From positions 124,001-188,000 of IMG/VR virus record IMGVR_UViG_3300046787_000408: a stretch of DNA of 64,000 nucleotides. One strand, written 5' to 3'. This document shows, piece after piece, positions 26,378 to 34,444 of the stretch. This DNA is from a virus. A program made the translations under genes and the position numbers. Each line of letters begins with the position of its first letter. The first letter of the stretch is position 1. The notes under the pieces were generated by a model, which did not search any database, was not told where the DNA came from, and was given only the letters and a program-made list of their open reading frames with translations.

Positions 26378-27564
26378 AATCAAACGACTCTATCTACAAT
26401 TGCAGTTTCTGTGGCAAACACAAAGATGTTGTGACCAAACTAATCGTGGGCGTAAATGTCGCCATCTGTAACGAATGTGTGGACCTGTGCCAAAACTTAC
26501 TGGTAGACACCCCGGTAGAAATCACAGCCCCCAGCACACCCAGCCTGGATCCGCGCAAGATTCGTGAGCATCTAGACCAGTATGTGATTGGACAGGATCA
26601 AGCCAAGATCCTGTTGAGTGTGGCTATTGCCAATCACTACAAGCGCATTGCCAATCAAGATCCCGAACACGAAATTGAAAAAGCCAACATTCTCATGCTT
26701 GGCCCCACAGGCTCGGGCAAAACACTTTTGGCACGTACCGTGGCTCGGTATCTTGACGTGCCGTTTGTGATTGCAGATGCCACCAGCTTGACCGAAGCTG
26801 GATACGTAGGCGACGATGTGGAAAGCTTGATCTCAAGATTGTTTGCTGCATCAGGCGGTGACATTGAAAAGACACAACGTGGTATTGTGTTTGTGGATGA
26901 GATTGACAAGATCAGTCGCAAAAGCGAAGGCACTAGTATCACTCGTGATGTGTCCGGAGAAGGTGTGCAACAAGCCTTGTTAAAATTGGTAGAAGGTACC
27001 AAGTGCAGAGTCATGCCCACAGGCGGACGCAAACATCCTTCGGGGGAAACAGTAGAAATTGATACTACCAATATCTTGTTTATTGCAGGCGGCGCATTTG
27101 TAGGCATGGAAAATATTGTCAAGAGCCGTGTGAAAGGCACCAGTATTGGTTTCAGTGCTGATGTACGTACAGATGAAAAAGCTCAGCTGAGCCAGACCAC
27201 TCCTGATGACTTGGTACGCTTTGGCTTGATCCCTGAATTTGTGGGACGTTTTCCAGCTTGGGTTGCACTGCAAGAACTGGACAAAACAGATCTTGTGCGT
27301 ATTCTTAAAGAAGTCAAACACAACTATGTGAGTCAGTATCAGTGGTTGTTCAAGCAAGATGAAGTTGAGCTGGAGTTCTCAAAAGACAGCTTGGACTTGA
27401 TCGCTGAGCGCACTATCAAGAACAAAACAGGCGCACGTGGCCTGCACAGTGAACTAGAGCGTGTGTTGTTACCGCACATGTACAATCTAGCTCGCTATCG
27501 CTCAGATGGTATCAAGCATGTGGATATTGATCAAGCTCTGGTAAATAGTCCCAAGGAACTCTAA
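26374..27564 (+). CDS. clpX: ClpX, AAA+ unfoldase of the ClpXP protease
   Basis: 396 residues. An N-terminal C4 zinc finger (C10, C13, C32, C35) selects substrates and adaptors; Walker A is GPTGSGKT (110-117), Walker B FVDEID (173-178), the substrate-gripping pore loop GYVG (143-146) and, importantly, the IGF tripeptide (258-260) that docks on ClpP. All key elements are present, so it should be an active unfoldase able to pair with host or phage ClpP. Two ClpP-type genes lie at 39814 and 42935 and clpS at 29310. ATGA overlap with the membrane protein gene. Confidence 0.96.
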   Translation: MKSNDSIYNCSFCGKHKDVVTKLIVGVNVAICNECVDLCQNLLVDTPVEITAPSTPSLDPRKIREHLDQYVIGQDQAKILLSVAIANHYKRIANQDPEHEIEKANILMLGPTGSGKTLLARTVARYLDVPFVIADATSLTEAGYVGDDVESLISRLFAASGGDIEKTQRGIVFVDEIDKISRKSEGTSITRDVSGEGVQQALLKLVEGTKCRVMPTGGRKHPSGETVEIDTTNILFIAGGAFVGMENIVKSRVKGTSIGFSADVRTDEKAQLSQTTPDDLVRFGLIPEFVGRFPAWVALQELDKTDLVRILKEVKHNYVSQYQWLFKQDEVELEFSKDSLDLIAERTIKNKTGARGLHSELERVLLPHMYNLARYRSDGIKHVDIDQALVNSPKEL

Positions 27565-27570
27565 AGGATT

Positions 27571-27795
27571 ATGGAAAAATTACACGGTAGATCAGTATTG
27601 GTACAGGATGGCAACGTAGATCGTGCCTTGCGCAAGTTCAAGAAAAAGATAGCTGCTTCGGGGCTGTTGAATGACCTGCGTGATCGAGAGCACTATGTTA
27701 AGCCTACCACGGCTCGCAAACTCAAAGCAAGTGCTGCCAAGAGCCGCTGGCGCAAGAAAATGCGTGAACAAGAACTGCCCAAAAAACAGTTTTAA
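27571..27795 (+). CDS. rpsU: Ribosomal protein bS21 homologue
   Basis: 74 residues, very basic. ALRKFKKKIAASGLLNDLR and REHYVKPTTARKLKASAAK align with E. coli bS21 (ALRRFKRSCEKAGVL and EFYEKPTTERKRAKAS). bS21 sits by the 3' end of 16S rRNA near the anti-Shine-Dalgarno and is needed for initiation on many mRNAs. Phage copies are known and are thought to replace the host protein. It lies just downstream of clpX with AAAGGATT upstream and ends TAATG with the next gene. Confidence 0.93.
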   Translation: MEKLHGRSVLVQDGNVDRALRKFKKKIAASGLLNDLRDREHYVKPTTARKLKASAAKSRWRKKMREQELPKKQF

Positions 27796-28031
27796 TGTAT
27801 ATTGAGTTTAGGTACAAACCTTCAAATATTCTCACAGCCGCAATCAACCATGAAATGCATGCATGGTCAGATCGCTACAGTATTCCTTACTTTACCAAAA
27901 CAGTCAAGTATGGCAAAAGATTCACGTTTGATGATGATGCACACTACAGTTTCTTTGCCATGACTTGGAATCCCACAATGTCTTTGCCCGAATACCACTT
28001 GATTGAACCAATGAAAATTGACAGAAAATGA
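27795..28031 (+). CDS. Small protein, divergent L-R/K-W family member
   Basis: 78 residues. RFTFDDDAHYSFFAMTWNP matches the C-terminal pattern F-x-F-x-(D/E)-x-D-A-x2-F-x-L-(R/K)-W of the small proteins at 46475-48943, but with 17 residues beyond the W. Translationally coupled to rpsU. Function unknown. Confidence 0.68.
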   Translation: MYIEFRYKPSNILTAAINHEMHAWSDRYSIPYFTKTVKYGKRFTFDDDAHYSFFAMTWNPTMSLPEYHLIEPMKIDRK

Positions 28032-28040
28032 GATTTCCTG

Positions 28041-28048
28041 TATAAATA
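28041..28048 (+). promoter_or_regulatory. T4-late-like promoter box TATAAATA
   Basis: Exact match to the T4 late -10 element, 64 bases before the Hsp20 ATG and just after the previous gene. T4 late promoters need only this box plus the phage sigma and clamp. Confidence 0.6.
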
Positions 28049-28112
28049 CATTTGTAGTGCCGATGGTCGGGCTACATTTCAAAACGTCATACTTGCTTAA
28101 TAGGAGAAAAAC

Positions 28113-28568
28113 ATGACAAAAACTCTAACCCTTCGTTCTTTCGACATTCCTGCAATTCACAAATTTGGTATCGGTTTCGATAACATGTTTGATGAACTCA
28201 TGCGTGTAAGTGCCCAACAAGGCAATACCAACTACCCACCTTATAACATTGTGCAAGTCAATGAAGACGAGTACATGATCAGTGTGGCTGTAGCAGGCTT
28301 TAGTCTTGACAACCTAAGCGTGACCAAGGACAAAAAAGTCTTGATCATTGAAGGCAAGCAAACTACAGGCGATGTTGCTGATGAAGAAGTAGTCAACTAC
28401 TTGCACAAAGGCATCAGCGAGCGCAGTTTCCGCAGAGAATTTCAATTGGCAGATCATGTGGAAATTACCAATGCACACCTTGAACTTGGTATCTTGAACG
28501 TGCGTTTAAAGCGTGAAGTCCCAGAAGAAGCCAAGCCAAAGAGCATTGCGATCACTTATACTTCTTGA
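28113..28568 (+). CDS. Small heat-shock protein Hsp20 (IbpA-type)
   Basis: 151-residue holdase chaperone. The alpha-crystallin domain spans about residues 42-140 (YNIVQVNEDEYMISVAVAG, FSLDNLSVTKDKKVLIIEG, then NAHLELGILNVRLKRE), with the C-terminal anchoring motif region KSIAITY. T4-like cyanophages often carry an Hsp20. TAGGAG lies nine bases upstream of the ATG. It follows a TATAAATA box, so late expression is likely. Confidence 0.93.
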   Translation: MTKTLTLRSFDIPAIHKFGIGFDNMFDELMRVSAQQGNTNYPPYNIVQVNEDEYMISVAVAGFSLDNLSVTKDKKVLIIEGKQTTGDVADEEVVNYLHKGISERSFRREFQLADHVEITNAHLELGILNVRLKREVPEEAKPKSIAITYTS

Positions 28569-28574
28569 TCACAA

Positions 28575-28582
28575 CGTAAATA
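28575..28582 (+). promoter_or_regulatory. Late-like box CGTAAATA
   Basis: Two changes from TATAAATA, 36 bases before the ATG at 28619 and immediately before the hairpin at 28583. Confidence 0.3.
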
Positions 28583-28610
28583 CAGTGGCAAGGCAACTTG
28601 CCACTGTTTA
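28583..28610 (+). terminator. Strong hairpin after hsp20
   Basis: Perfect 10-bp stem CAGTGGCAAG/CTTGCCACTG with GCAA tetraloop, followed by TTTA. Weak T-run, so it may terminate partially or stabilise the hsp20 message. Confidence 0.5.
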
Positions 28611-28618
28611 GGAACACC

Positions 28619-29323
28619 ATGGCTAGAATAGAACACAATCTTATCTCTGCTGAAGAGATCAAGTTATTCAAACAATATTACAACACATTTTCTGCAGACA
28701 AATATGTAAATGCCACCACAAACGGTGAGGTCGCAGACGGTTGTGCCATGAATGATCAAGAACCTATAATTGATCATAGGCTGTTGATCGAACCTTCAAA
28801 AAGTCAGCAATGTTGGGATATTGTACAAAGAGTCACCCATCACTTTTTGCCCGGATGCGAAAATATATGGGCCAACTATCAGCGCCAAAGTTTGCCTCAC
28901 AGAACACATGTGGACGATTACTGCAAACATTTTGATGTCCCTACATATACTATTATTATTGCACTGGATACACATCCTGAATTCAATGTAATACTATGCA
29001 AAGAAGAAGCAGATAGTAACGCCCATCTAAGTCAGATGTTAAAGGATTGGGCTACACCTGCACCTGATCCAGCAACCAAGATCTGCAACATCAGTGAAAC
29101 AGAAGATCTTGAACATTCAATTGACCCAGTTCATCAGCAATACTTTCTAGACTGGTTGACACCCGATGGTGTTTTCCGTTATACTGCTGGTAGTGGTGTA
29201 TTCTTCTTGGCATCACAGATACATTGCTCAGGAAACTGGCACAAGTACAACAAGTTTATCAACAAAGACCTCGTGCAAATTCATGCACACTACAACAAAG
29301 GAACAAGCAATGTCTCAATCTGA
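28619..29323 (+). CDS. Putative 2OG-Fe(II) oxygenase-like protein
   Basis: 234 residues from ATG 28619 (a TTG at 28598 lies within the hairpin and is unlikely). THVDDY gives a candidate H-x-D iron pair (H97, D99) and the C-terminal QIHCSGNWHKYN offers the distal histidine. Two other proteins here (33011, 48960) have the same H-x-D...H layout. Substrate unknown. Overlaps clpS by 14 bases. Confidence 0.6.
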   Translation: MARIEHNLISAEEIKLFKQYYNTFSADKYVNATTNGEVADGCAMNDQEPIIDHRLLIEPSKSQQCWDIVQRVTHHFLPGCENIWANYQRQSLPHRTHVDDYCKHFDVPTYTIIIALDTHPEFNVILCKEEADSNAHLSQMLKDWATPAPDPATKICNISETEDLEHSIDPVHQQYFLDWLTPDGVFRYTAGSGVFFLASQIHCSGNWHKYNKFINKDLVQIHAHYNKGTSNVSI

Positions 29324-29621
29324 AACAAAAACACGTATCAAACCTTCTGAGGCAGTGAAAGAACCGCCAATGTACAAGGTGATTTATCTCAATGACAACC
29401 AAACTACCATGGAGTTTGTTGTAGAAAGTTTGATGGAGTTTTTTGACTACAACGAAGAAACTGCGTTTACTATTACCACAGATATTCACGAAGAAGGTTC
29501 AGCAGTGGTAGCAGTGCTACCATTTGAAATTGCTGAACAAAAAGGAATTGAAGTCACAGTGAGCGCTCGAGCTCTAAGTTTCCCGTTGCAGATCAAACTT
29601 GAGCCAGATACTGTTCAATAA
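29310..29621 (+). CDS. clpS: ClpS-like N-degron adaptor
   Basis: 103 residues. The ClpS core begins at about residue 18: MYKVIYLNDNQTTMEFVVES matches the family signature (Y-x-V-x-x-x-N-D-D-x-T-T-x-E-F-V), with the downstream helix and IAEQKGIEVT. ClpS normally delivers N-end-rule substrates to ClpAP. No ClpA is seen here, so it may redirect host ClpA. The N-terminal extension that engages ClpA is present but short. The start ATG overlaps the previous gene and AAAGGA is upstream. Confidence 0.9.
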   Translation: MSQSETKTRIKPSEAVKEPPMYKVIYLNDNQTTMEFVVESLMEFFDYNEETAFTITTDIHEEGSAVVAVLPFEIAEQKGIEVTVSARALSFPLQIKLEPDTVQ

Positions 29622-30406
29622 TCCACAGTGATTCGCAAGGGGTAGTACACATGCTGACCCCAAGCTGAGTTACATCTGCCTCTACAGTTGTTGACATAGC
29701 GAATCCCTCCTCGAACCTGATCCACTGATCCAGGATAGTGGCCAAAGCACCAAGTGTGTATTTTGTGTTCGCTATCAACAGTCAGTGCCTGTTGCATGAG
29801 CCTGTTGCCCATGGTATTGAATGCGAGTTTACCTTCAAGATTGATATCATGTGCAATCAGCACAGGGTCAGGCACAGTGTGAGTAACCATTACAATTTTC
29901 TTGACATCTGGATGAGTTTGTAGTCGCTTGACTGAATTTACCATGTACATGGCATCTGTGTTGGACATTCTACTAATGGATTTGATTGCTTCGTTACTGA
30001 GGTTGCGCTGCTCTTGAAATTGCTGTGCGCTGCCAGTGGGGTCAATCCCAAGATCAAAATCAAACCCCCACCAGCCGCTGGTGCCCAAGATTGCCACACC
30101 GTCTACCACAACCACATTGTCTTGAAGATATACCACATTGGGTATTCGATTGATTTTGTGGGCTAGATCTGCATAGCTGTAGCTCAGGTTCTCTAGATGT
30201 TGTTCATGTTCGTCATTGCCGTCAATATAAAACACGGCTTGATAGCTACGGCCCAGTTCTCGCAAGGTTTCAACAGTGTGCCTGCGATCACGACTGATGT
30301 TTCCAGCTACTATACAGATTGGACTGGTAGGCATTACTTTCCAGTCAACTGCGGGCCACGTTTCCACGTGCAAATCAGAAATTAAGTCAAATGTAAAAGT
30401 CATCAT
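29615..30406 (-). CDS. Degenerate calcineurin-like metallophosphoesterase
   Basis: 263 residues with the outline of a metallophosphoesterase but altered motifs: ISDLHVE (D-x-H kept), GNIS instead of GD, GNDEH instead of GNHE, THT kept in TVPD, and GHYPG instead of GHTH. Several metal ligands are therefore changed and activity may be lost or altered. A second, fully canonical paralogue is at 51157-51969. Only minus-strand gene in this area; its end overlaps clpS by seven bases (convergent). Confidence 0.72.
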   Translation of the reverse strand: MMTFTFDLISDLHVETWPAVDWKVMPTSPICIVAGNISRDRRHTVETLRELGRSYQAVFYIDGNDEHEQHLENLSYSYADLAHKINRIPNVVYLQDNVVVVDGVAILGTSGWWGFDFDLGIDPTGSAQQFQEQRNLSNEAIKSISRMSNTDAMYMVNSVKRLQTHPDVKKIVMVTHTVPDPVLIAHDINLEGKLAFNTMGNRLMQQALTVDSEHKIHTWCFGHYPGSVDQVRGGIRYVNNCRGRCNSAWGQHVYYPLRITVDY

Positions 30407-30427
30407 ACATATTTAAAAGGAAAATAC

Positions 30428-30790
30428 ATGTACATTATTTTTGGAGACACCGCTACTCAAATTCCCGACGGTCATACTGTGTTAGAGTTGGATACTGTTC
30501 GCCGACCACCGGACAACATCCCTGTGACTGCATACTGTGTGATTGATAAAATTCCCTTGCAGGAATTTCCTATTGCTGAAGCCAACAAAAAACTACATGG
30601 CGAGTTGTTACAGCATTATCGAGCTCAGGAATGGGACCAATGCGGACAAGCTATTCAAACCTTGTTGGGCAAATGGAACTGTGAGCTAGACAGCTTTTAT
30701 GTGAACCTTGGTCAGCGTGTGGAACATTACCGCAGCAATCCTCCGCCAGCAGACTGGGACGGAACCTATACCAAAGCTGCCGGTAAATAA
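30428..30790 (+). CDS. Hypothetical phage protein
   Basis: 120 residues, MYIIFGDTATQIPDGHTVLELDT with the C-terminal NPPPADWDGTYTKA. AAAGGAAA upstream of the ATG. Not recognised; position before the glycosyltransferase-like gene may be incidental. Confidence 0.7.
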   Translation: MYIIFGDTATQIPDGHTVLELDTVRRPPDNIPVTAYCVIDKIPLQEFPIAEANKKLHGELLQHYRAQEWDQCGQAIQTLLGKWNCELDSFYVNLGQRVEHYRSNPPPADWDGTYTKAAGK

Positions 30791-30811
30791 TAAACTATAT
30801 CAGGAGTTGAT

Positions 30812-31660
30812 TTGAAAACAGCAAGAATCGTGCCGGTAGGCGCACATCGTATTGGTAATGCTTGCCTGTCTTTGCAGTTTGATCTTAACCTTGACCAGTT
30901 TGACAACACTTATATCGTGAGCCCTTTACCGGGTAGCCGATTGCAAAAAGTGTTTGAACACTACAACATCAACACCACAGGGTTTGTGTATCTCACAGAC
31001 CAAGACTTGATCAATTCATACCCGCAAATCAACAACTGGTACCTTACCAATGATTACCGAGGTAGTTGGTTGTTTCAACAAGCGCTGAAATTAGCCAGTA
31101 TAGACTACGTGGATGCAGATCTTGTGTTTGTGCAAGACGCTGATACATTTTGCACCCAGCCCTACTCTTGCCTAGTTGACCAAGAACTAAATCTATTTTA
31201 TCAACCCAACATTAGTCATCACTGGGGATATTATAAAGCTGCTGAGAATCTCACTGGCTTGCCAAGACCCTATCCGCATTCGTTTGTGTGCGACATGATG
31301 CCAGTGCTCAAAAAAGACTGGCTCAGCTTACGGAATCAAATTACCAGCACATTCTCAGGACACTGGTTAGATACAGTTATTGATCAAACCCCTTGGGATT
31401 ACAGTGCTGGAGTCAAGTGGTTTAGCGAATATGAACTGTTGGCCAATTGGTCTGGTTATCAAAATCCCAACATTGTTTTGACTCAGCAACAACGATTTGA
31501 ATTCAAGAATCTTGAAGCACTTACTCATCGAGATTTCCCGCCAGTGTTTAACGTGATCAGTGACAAGAATCCCATGGGACAGATTCTACCATTTGACTAT
31601 GCTACAGACACTGTGTACAATCTTGATGCTGTACTAGATCGTTTGAATCGCAACGCCTGA
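30812..31660 (+). CDS. Glycosyltransferase-like protein (DUF6492 type), TTG start
   Basis: 282 residues. A candidate DxD metal/nucleotide-sugar motif appears in VFVQDADTFC (about D110-D112), with NNWYLTNDYRGSWLFQQALK before it and a C-terminal HRDFPPVFN, as in DUF6492 GT-A-like proteins. The TTG start has CAGGAG five to ten bases upstream and no better start is nearby. It precedes a UDP-sugar dehydrogenase gene, consistent with a glycan-modification module. Confidence 0.7.
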   Translation: MKTARIVPVGAHRIGNACLSLQFDLNLDQFDNTYIVSPLPGSRLQKVFEHYNINTTGFVYLTDQDLINSYPQINNWYLTNDYRGSWLFQQALKLASIDYVDADLVFVQDADTFCTQPYSCLVDQELNLFYQPNISHHWGYYKAAENLTGLPRPYPHSFVCDMMPVLKKDWLSLRNQITSTFSGHWLDTVIDQTPWDYSAGVKWFSEYELLANWSGYQNPNIVLTQQQRFEFKNLEALTHRDFPPVFNVISDKNPMGQILPFDYATDTVYNLDAVLDRLNRNA

Positions 31661-31666
31661 GTGTTT

Positions 31667-31688
31667 ATTTTGCCACCCACGGCAAAAT
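31667..31688. terminator. Intergenic stem-loop
   Basis: ATTTTGCC/GGCAAAAT stem with loop ACCCAC, just after the glycosyltransferase-like gene. No T-run, so termination is uncertain. Confidence 0.35.
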
Positions 31689-31713
31689 CCCATAAATTAA
31701 ATTATCGTAGTGG

Positions 31714-31742
31714 TTGTTCAAACCACCTGTAAGTTGTATAAT
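31714..31742 (+). promoter_or_regulatory. Sigma70-like promoter for the sugar dehydrogenase
   Basis: TTGTTC, 17 bases, TATAAT; the -35 overlaps a small GTGGTT/AACCAC inverted repeat (31710-31725) that could be an operator. Confidence 0.55.
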
Positions 31743-31764
31743 CTATCTAAAGGAACACTCATAC

Positions 31765-33003
31765 ATGAAAAAAATTGGATTTATCGGAATCGGTAAACTT
31801 GGCCTTGACTGCGCCGAAGTTATGGCTGAAAAGCATGAAGTTCGTGGCTACGACATTTACCCAAGAACCAGTAGCACAGTAAAAGTCTGTGATATTGACG
31901 AATTGGTAAACGAAAGCGAATGGATCTTTATCGCAGTACCTACACCACATGCTGAAGGCTACGATGGTTCAGTACCTTCAAGCCACATGACACCACGAGA
32001 CTTTGGCCATGATGCTGTGATTGATGCCATCAACAAAGTTAATCAGCATGCTAAGACCAGCAAGAAAGTTGTGCTAATCTCCACAGTGCTACCAGGTACT
32101 ACACGTGCCAAGTTTGTACCACTGTTGGACAAGAAACATCAGTTCTTGTACAATCCGTATTTGATTGCAATGGGTTCTGTAAAGTGGGACATGGCCAATC
32201 CTGAGATGGTTATCATTGGTACAGAAGATGGCGAGCTTACCGGCATTGCAGGCGAACTGATTGCCTTGTACAAAACAATCATGAACAACGACCCACGCTA
32301 CGAAATTGGTACCTGGGACGAATGTGAAGCTATCAAGATCTTCTACAACACCTACATTTCAGCCAAGGTTGGTATCGTTAACATGATCCAAGACTTTGCA
32401 ATGAAGATTGGCAACATCAACGTTGACGTTGTTACTAATGCTCTTGCACGAAGCACCATGCGTTTGCAAGGTCCCAAGTACATGACAGCAGGCATGGGCG
32501 ATGCAGGTGCATGCCACCCACGTGATAACATTGCACTACGTTGGTTGGCAGAACACTACGAAGTGGGCTATGACTTGTTTGACACAATCATGCATGCTCG
32601 TGAAATCCAGGCCCGGAACTTGGGCTTGTTCCTGGTTGAGCAAGCAAAAGCCACAGGACTGCCTATTGTGATTCATGGCAAAGCATACAAGCCAGATGTT
32701 GAATACTGCATTGGCTCATACTCAACCTTGGTTGGGCACTATGTCAAAGAAGCAGGCATGCCTGTGGTGTATGTTGATCCTCTTGCAGATAACATGGACG
32801 AAGTAGTCAAAGAAGTCAGCGGCCCAGCTGTGTTCCTTTGGGCACACAACCGCAAGATCACTTATGAATACACAGGCGAACAAAAAGATACACAGGCCTA
32901 CTGCGATATCCAACCTGGATCAGTTATTGTTGATCCATGGCGCAAACTAGCATCTACACCTGAGTACAAAGTTGTTCATTATGGCAACACCCGCGGCGTT
33001 TAA
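31765..33003 (+). CDS. UDP-glucose/GDP-mannose dehydrogenase family protein
   Basis: 412 residues. N-terminal NAD-binding GFIGIGKLGLDCAEVMA; IAVPTP; the STVLPGT segment; catalytic lysine region NTYISAKVG; catalytic cysteine C250 in GDAGACHPRDN; and the C-terminal GKAYKPDV. The enzyme oxidises a nucleotide sugar to the uronic acid, for example UDP-glucose to UDP-glucuronate. The ATG at 31765 has AAAGGAA upstream; an in-frame ATG at 31714 falls in the promoter. Likely part of capsule or surface-glycan interference. Confidence 0.88.
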   Translation: MKKIGFIGIGKLGLDCAEVMAEKHEVRGYDIYPRTSSTVKVCDIDELVNESEWIFIAVPTPHAEGYDGSVPSSHMTPRDFGHDAVIDAINKVNQHAKTSKKVVLISTVLPGTTRAKFVPLLDKKHQFLYNPYLIAMGSVKWDMANPEMVIIGTEDGELTGIAGELIALYKTIMNNDPRYEIGTWDECEAIKIFYNTYISAKVGIVNMIQDFAMKIGNINVDVVTNALARSTMRLQGPKYMTAGMGDAGACHPRDNIALRWLAEHYEVGYDLFDTIMHAREIQARNLGLFLVEQAKATGLPIVIHGKAYKPDVEYCIGSYSTLVGHYVKEAGMPVVYVDPLADNMDEVVKEVSGPAVFLWAHNRKITYEYTGEQKDTQAYCDIQPGSVIVDPWRKLASTPEYKVVHYGNTRGV

Positions 33004-33006
33004 ATA
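33001..33006 (+). promoter_or_regulatory. TAAATA box four bases before an ATG
   Basis: TAAATACCACATG; the TAA is also the stop codon of the upstream gene, so the box may be coincidental. Confidence 0.2.
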
Positions 33007-33010
33007 CCAC

Positions 33011-33499
33011 ATGGATCAGTTCTGGGATGATGAGTTTAAAACTCTAGACTACATCTCAGAACCCTTCAACGATCCAGCCACAGTGGCATTGTGGCAGCAA
33101 CAAGGATACCACAACAAGATTTGTGGAGACTTGTGCGACATGCGTCACAGACTACCCACCTGGGCCAATCGATTCATCAATATCTACACTGAACTAGGAT
33201 GGAAAGATATTGGCCTGGCCTTTTACAGAATGCCCACAGGCACAGTGATGCCAGTTCACAGTGATCTATACAAACGCTATATTGAACTGTTTGATTTGCA
33301 AGGCCGCGAACACACTATCAAACGTGCGTTGTTGTTGCTAGAAGACTGGAAGTCCGGGCACTACCTTGAAGTTGACAATAAAGCATACACAAACTGGCGT
33401 GCAGGTGATGTGGTAGAGTGGGTGTACGACACTCCGCACATGGCCGCCAACCTTGGTCTCGAAGACCGTTACACTTTGCAAATTACAGGACACGTATGA
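33011..33499 (+). CDS. Putative aspartyl/asparaginyl hydroxylase-like oxygenase
   Basis: 162 residues from ATG 33011; an ATG at 32981 would overlap the dehydrogenase by 23 bases and add ten residues. PVHSDLYKR gives H83-x-D85 and the C-terminal TPHMAANLGLEDRYTLQIT gives a distal His and Arg, the 2OG-Fe(II) jelly-roll pattern seen in aspartyl hydroxylase-like phage proteins. Substrate unknown. Overlaps the next gene (ATGA). Confidence 0.65.
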   Translation: MDQFWDDEFKTLDYISEPFNDPATVALWQQQGYHNKICGDLCDMRHRLPTWANRFINIYTELGWKDIGLAFYRMPTGTVMPVHSDLYKRYIELFDLQGREHTIKRALLLLEDWKSGHYLEVDNKAYTNWRAGDVVEWVYDTPHMAANLGLEDRYTLQITGHV

Positions 33500-34413
33500 T
33501 ATCCAGTTACGACGAATACAGCACACTGAAAAAAATTGTGGTTGGTGATGCTACCTATGCCAACTGGCCTGTTCATGATCCAGTGTTCAGTGCCGAAGCT
33601 GAACACACTCTTTGGAAAGAAACTCCACTGCCCTCGGGACCGGTACCGCAACATATCATTGACGAAGCCAATCAAGATCTCCAGGGCTTATGCAATATTT
33701 TGGTTCAGCACGGTGTAGAAGTTGTTCGCCCCAGTACTTTAAATTTTCAAACACACGATGGTATGTACAACTACTGCCCTCGAGATCGATTCATTGTGCA
33801 TGGCAGTACAATTATTGATCCGGCCATGATGTATCCTTGCAGAGACATGGAATATCAGTGCTACATTGACATACTAGAACAAGCAGAATCAATTGTTCAC
33901 ATGCCACGAAATGCAGGCATGGTAATGGATGCAGCCAATGTGTTACGGGTGTCCAAACACAAGTGGCTGTTTTTAGAATCTTCTTCAGGAAACCGTGCCG
34001 CATACGAATGGTTGTGCAATCAGGTGCCAGATGTGGAGATTGAGTTGTGCAACTTTTATGCAGGGGTGCATATTGATTCAACTATTGTGGCGCTAAATGC
34101 TGATACATTTATTGTAAATGGCAGTAGAGTCAGCAATGCTACCTTGCCCAAAATGCTACAAGATAAAACAGTGTTGTATGTAAATCAAGTGGTGCCTCAA
34201 GGGTTCCATGAATACCCTTACGCATCAAAATGGATTGCCCTAAACATGTTGAGCATCAATCCACATACGGTGATTGTGGATGCTGCCCAAACTGAATTAA
34301 TTCACAACCTGGAAAACCAACTGGGCATGACTGTTATCCCACACACTTTACGACACAGCCGAACTTTGGGTGGTGGTTTTCACTGTACAACACTGGATCT
34401 TGTGCGTGGTTGA
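33496..34413 (+). CDS. Amidinotransferase-like protein
   Basis: 305 residues resembling glycine or inosamine-phosphate amidinotransferases, which move the amidino group of arginine to an amine. KIVVGDATYANWP at the start, the MPRNAGMVMDAANVLRV segment (Asp/Asn contact region), YAGVHIDSTIVALN (catalytic His) and GGGFHCTTLD with the catalytic Cys C297 near the C-terminus are all present. The product could be a guanidino sugar or guanidino compound. Next to sugar dehydrogenase and oxygenase genes. Confidence 0.82.
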   Translation: MISSYDEYSTLKKIVVGDATYANWPVHDPVFSAEAEHTLWKETPLPSGPVPQHIIDEANQDLQGLCNILVQHGVEVVRPSTLNFQTHDGMYNYCPRDRFIVHGSTIIDPAMMYPCRDMEYQCYIDILEQAESIVHMPRNAGMVMDAANVLRVSKHKWLFLESSSGNRAAYEWLCNQVPDVEIELCNFYAGVHIDSTIVALNADTFIVNGSRVSNATLPKMLQDKTVLYVNQVVPQGFHEYPYASKWIALNMLSINPHTVIVDAAQTELIHNLENQLGMTVIPHTLRHSRTLGGGFHCTTLDLVRG

Positions 34414-34438
34414 CCAATATTCAGCTTTGTTGTATAAT
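34410..34438 (+). promoter_or_regulatory. Sigma70-like promoter (leaderless)
   Basis: TTGACC, 17 bases, TATAAT; ATG of the UvdE gene begins seven bases after the box. Confidence 0.8.
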
Positions 34439-34444
34439 ACAAGC

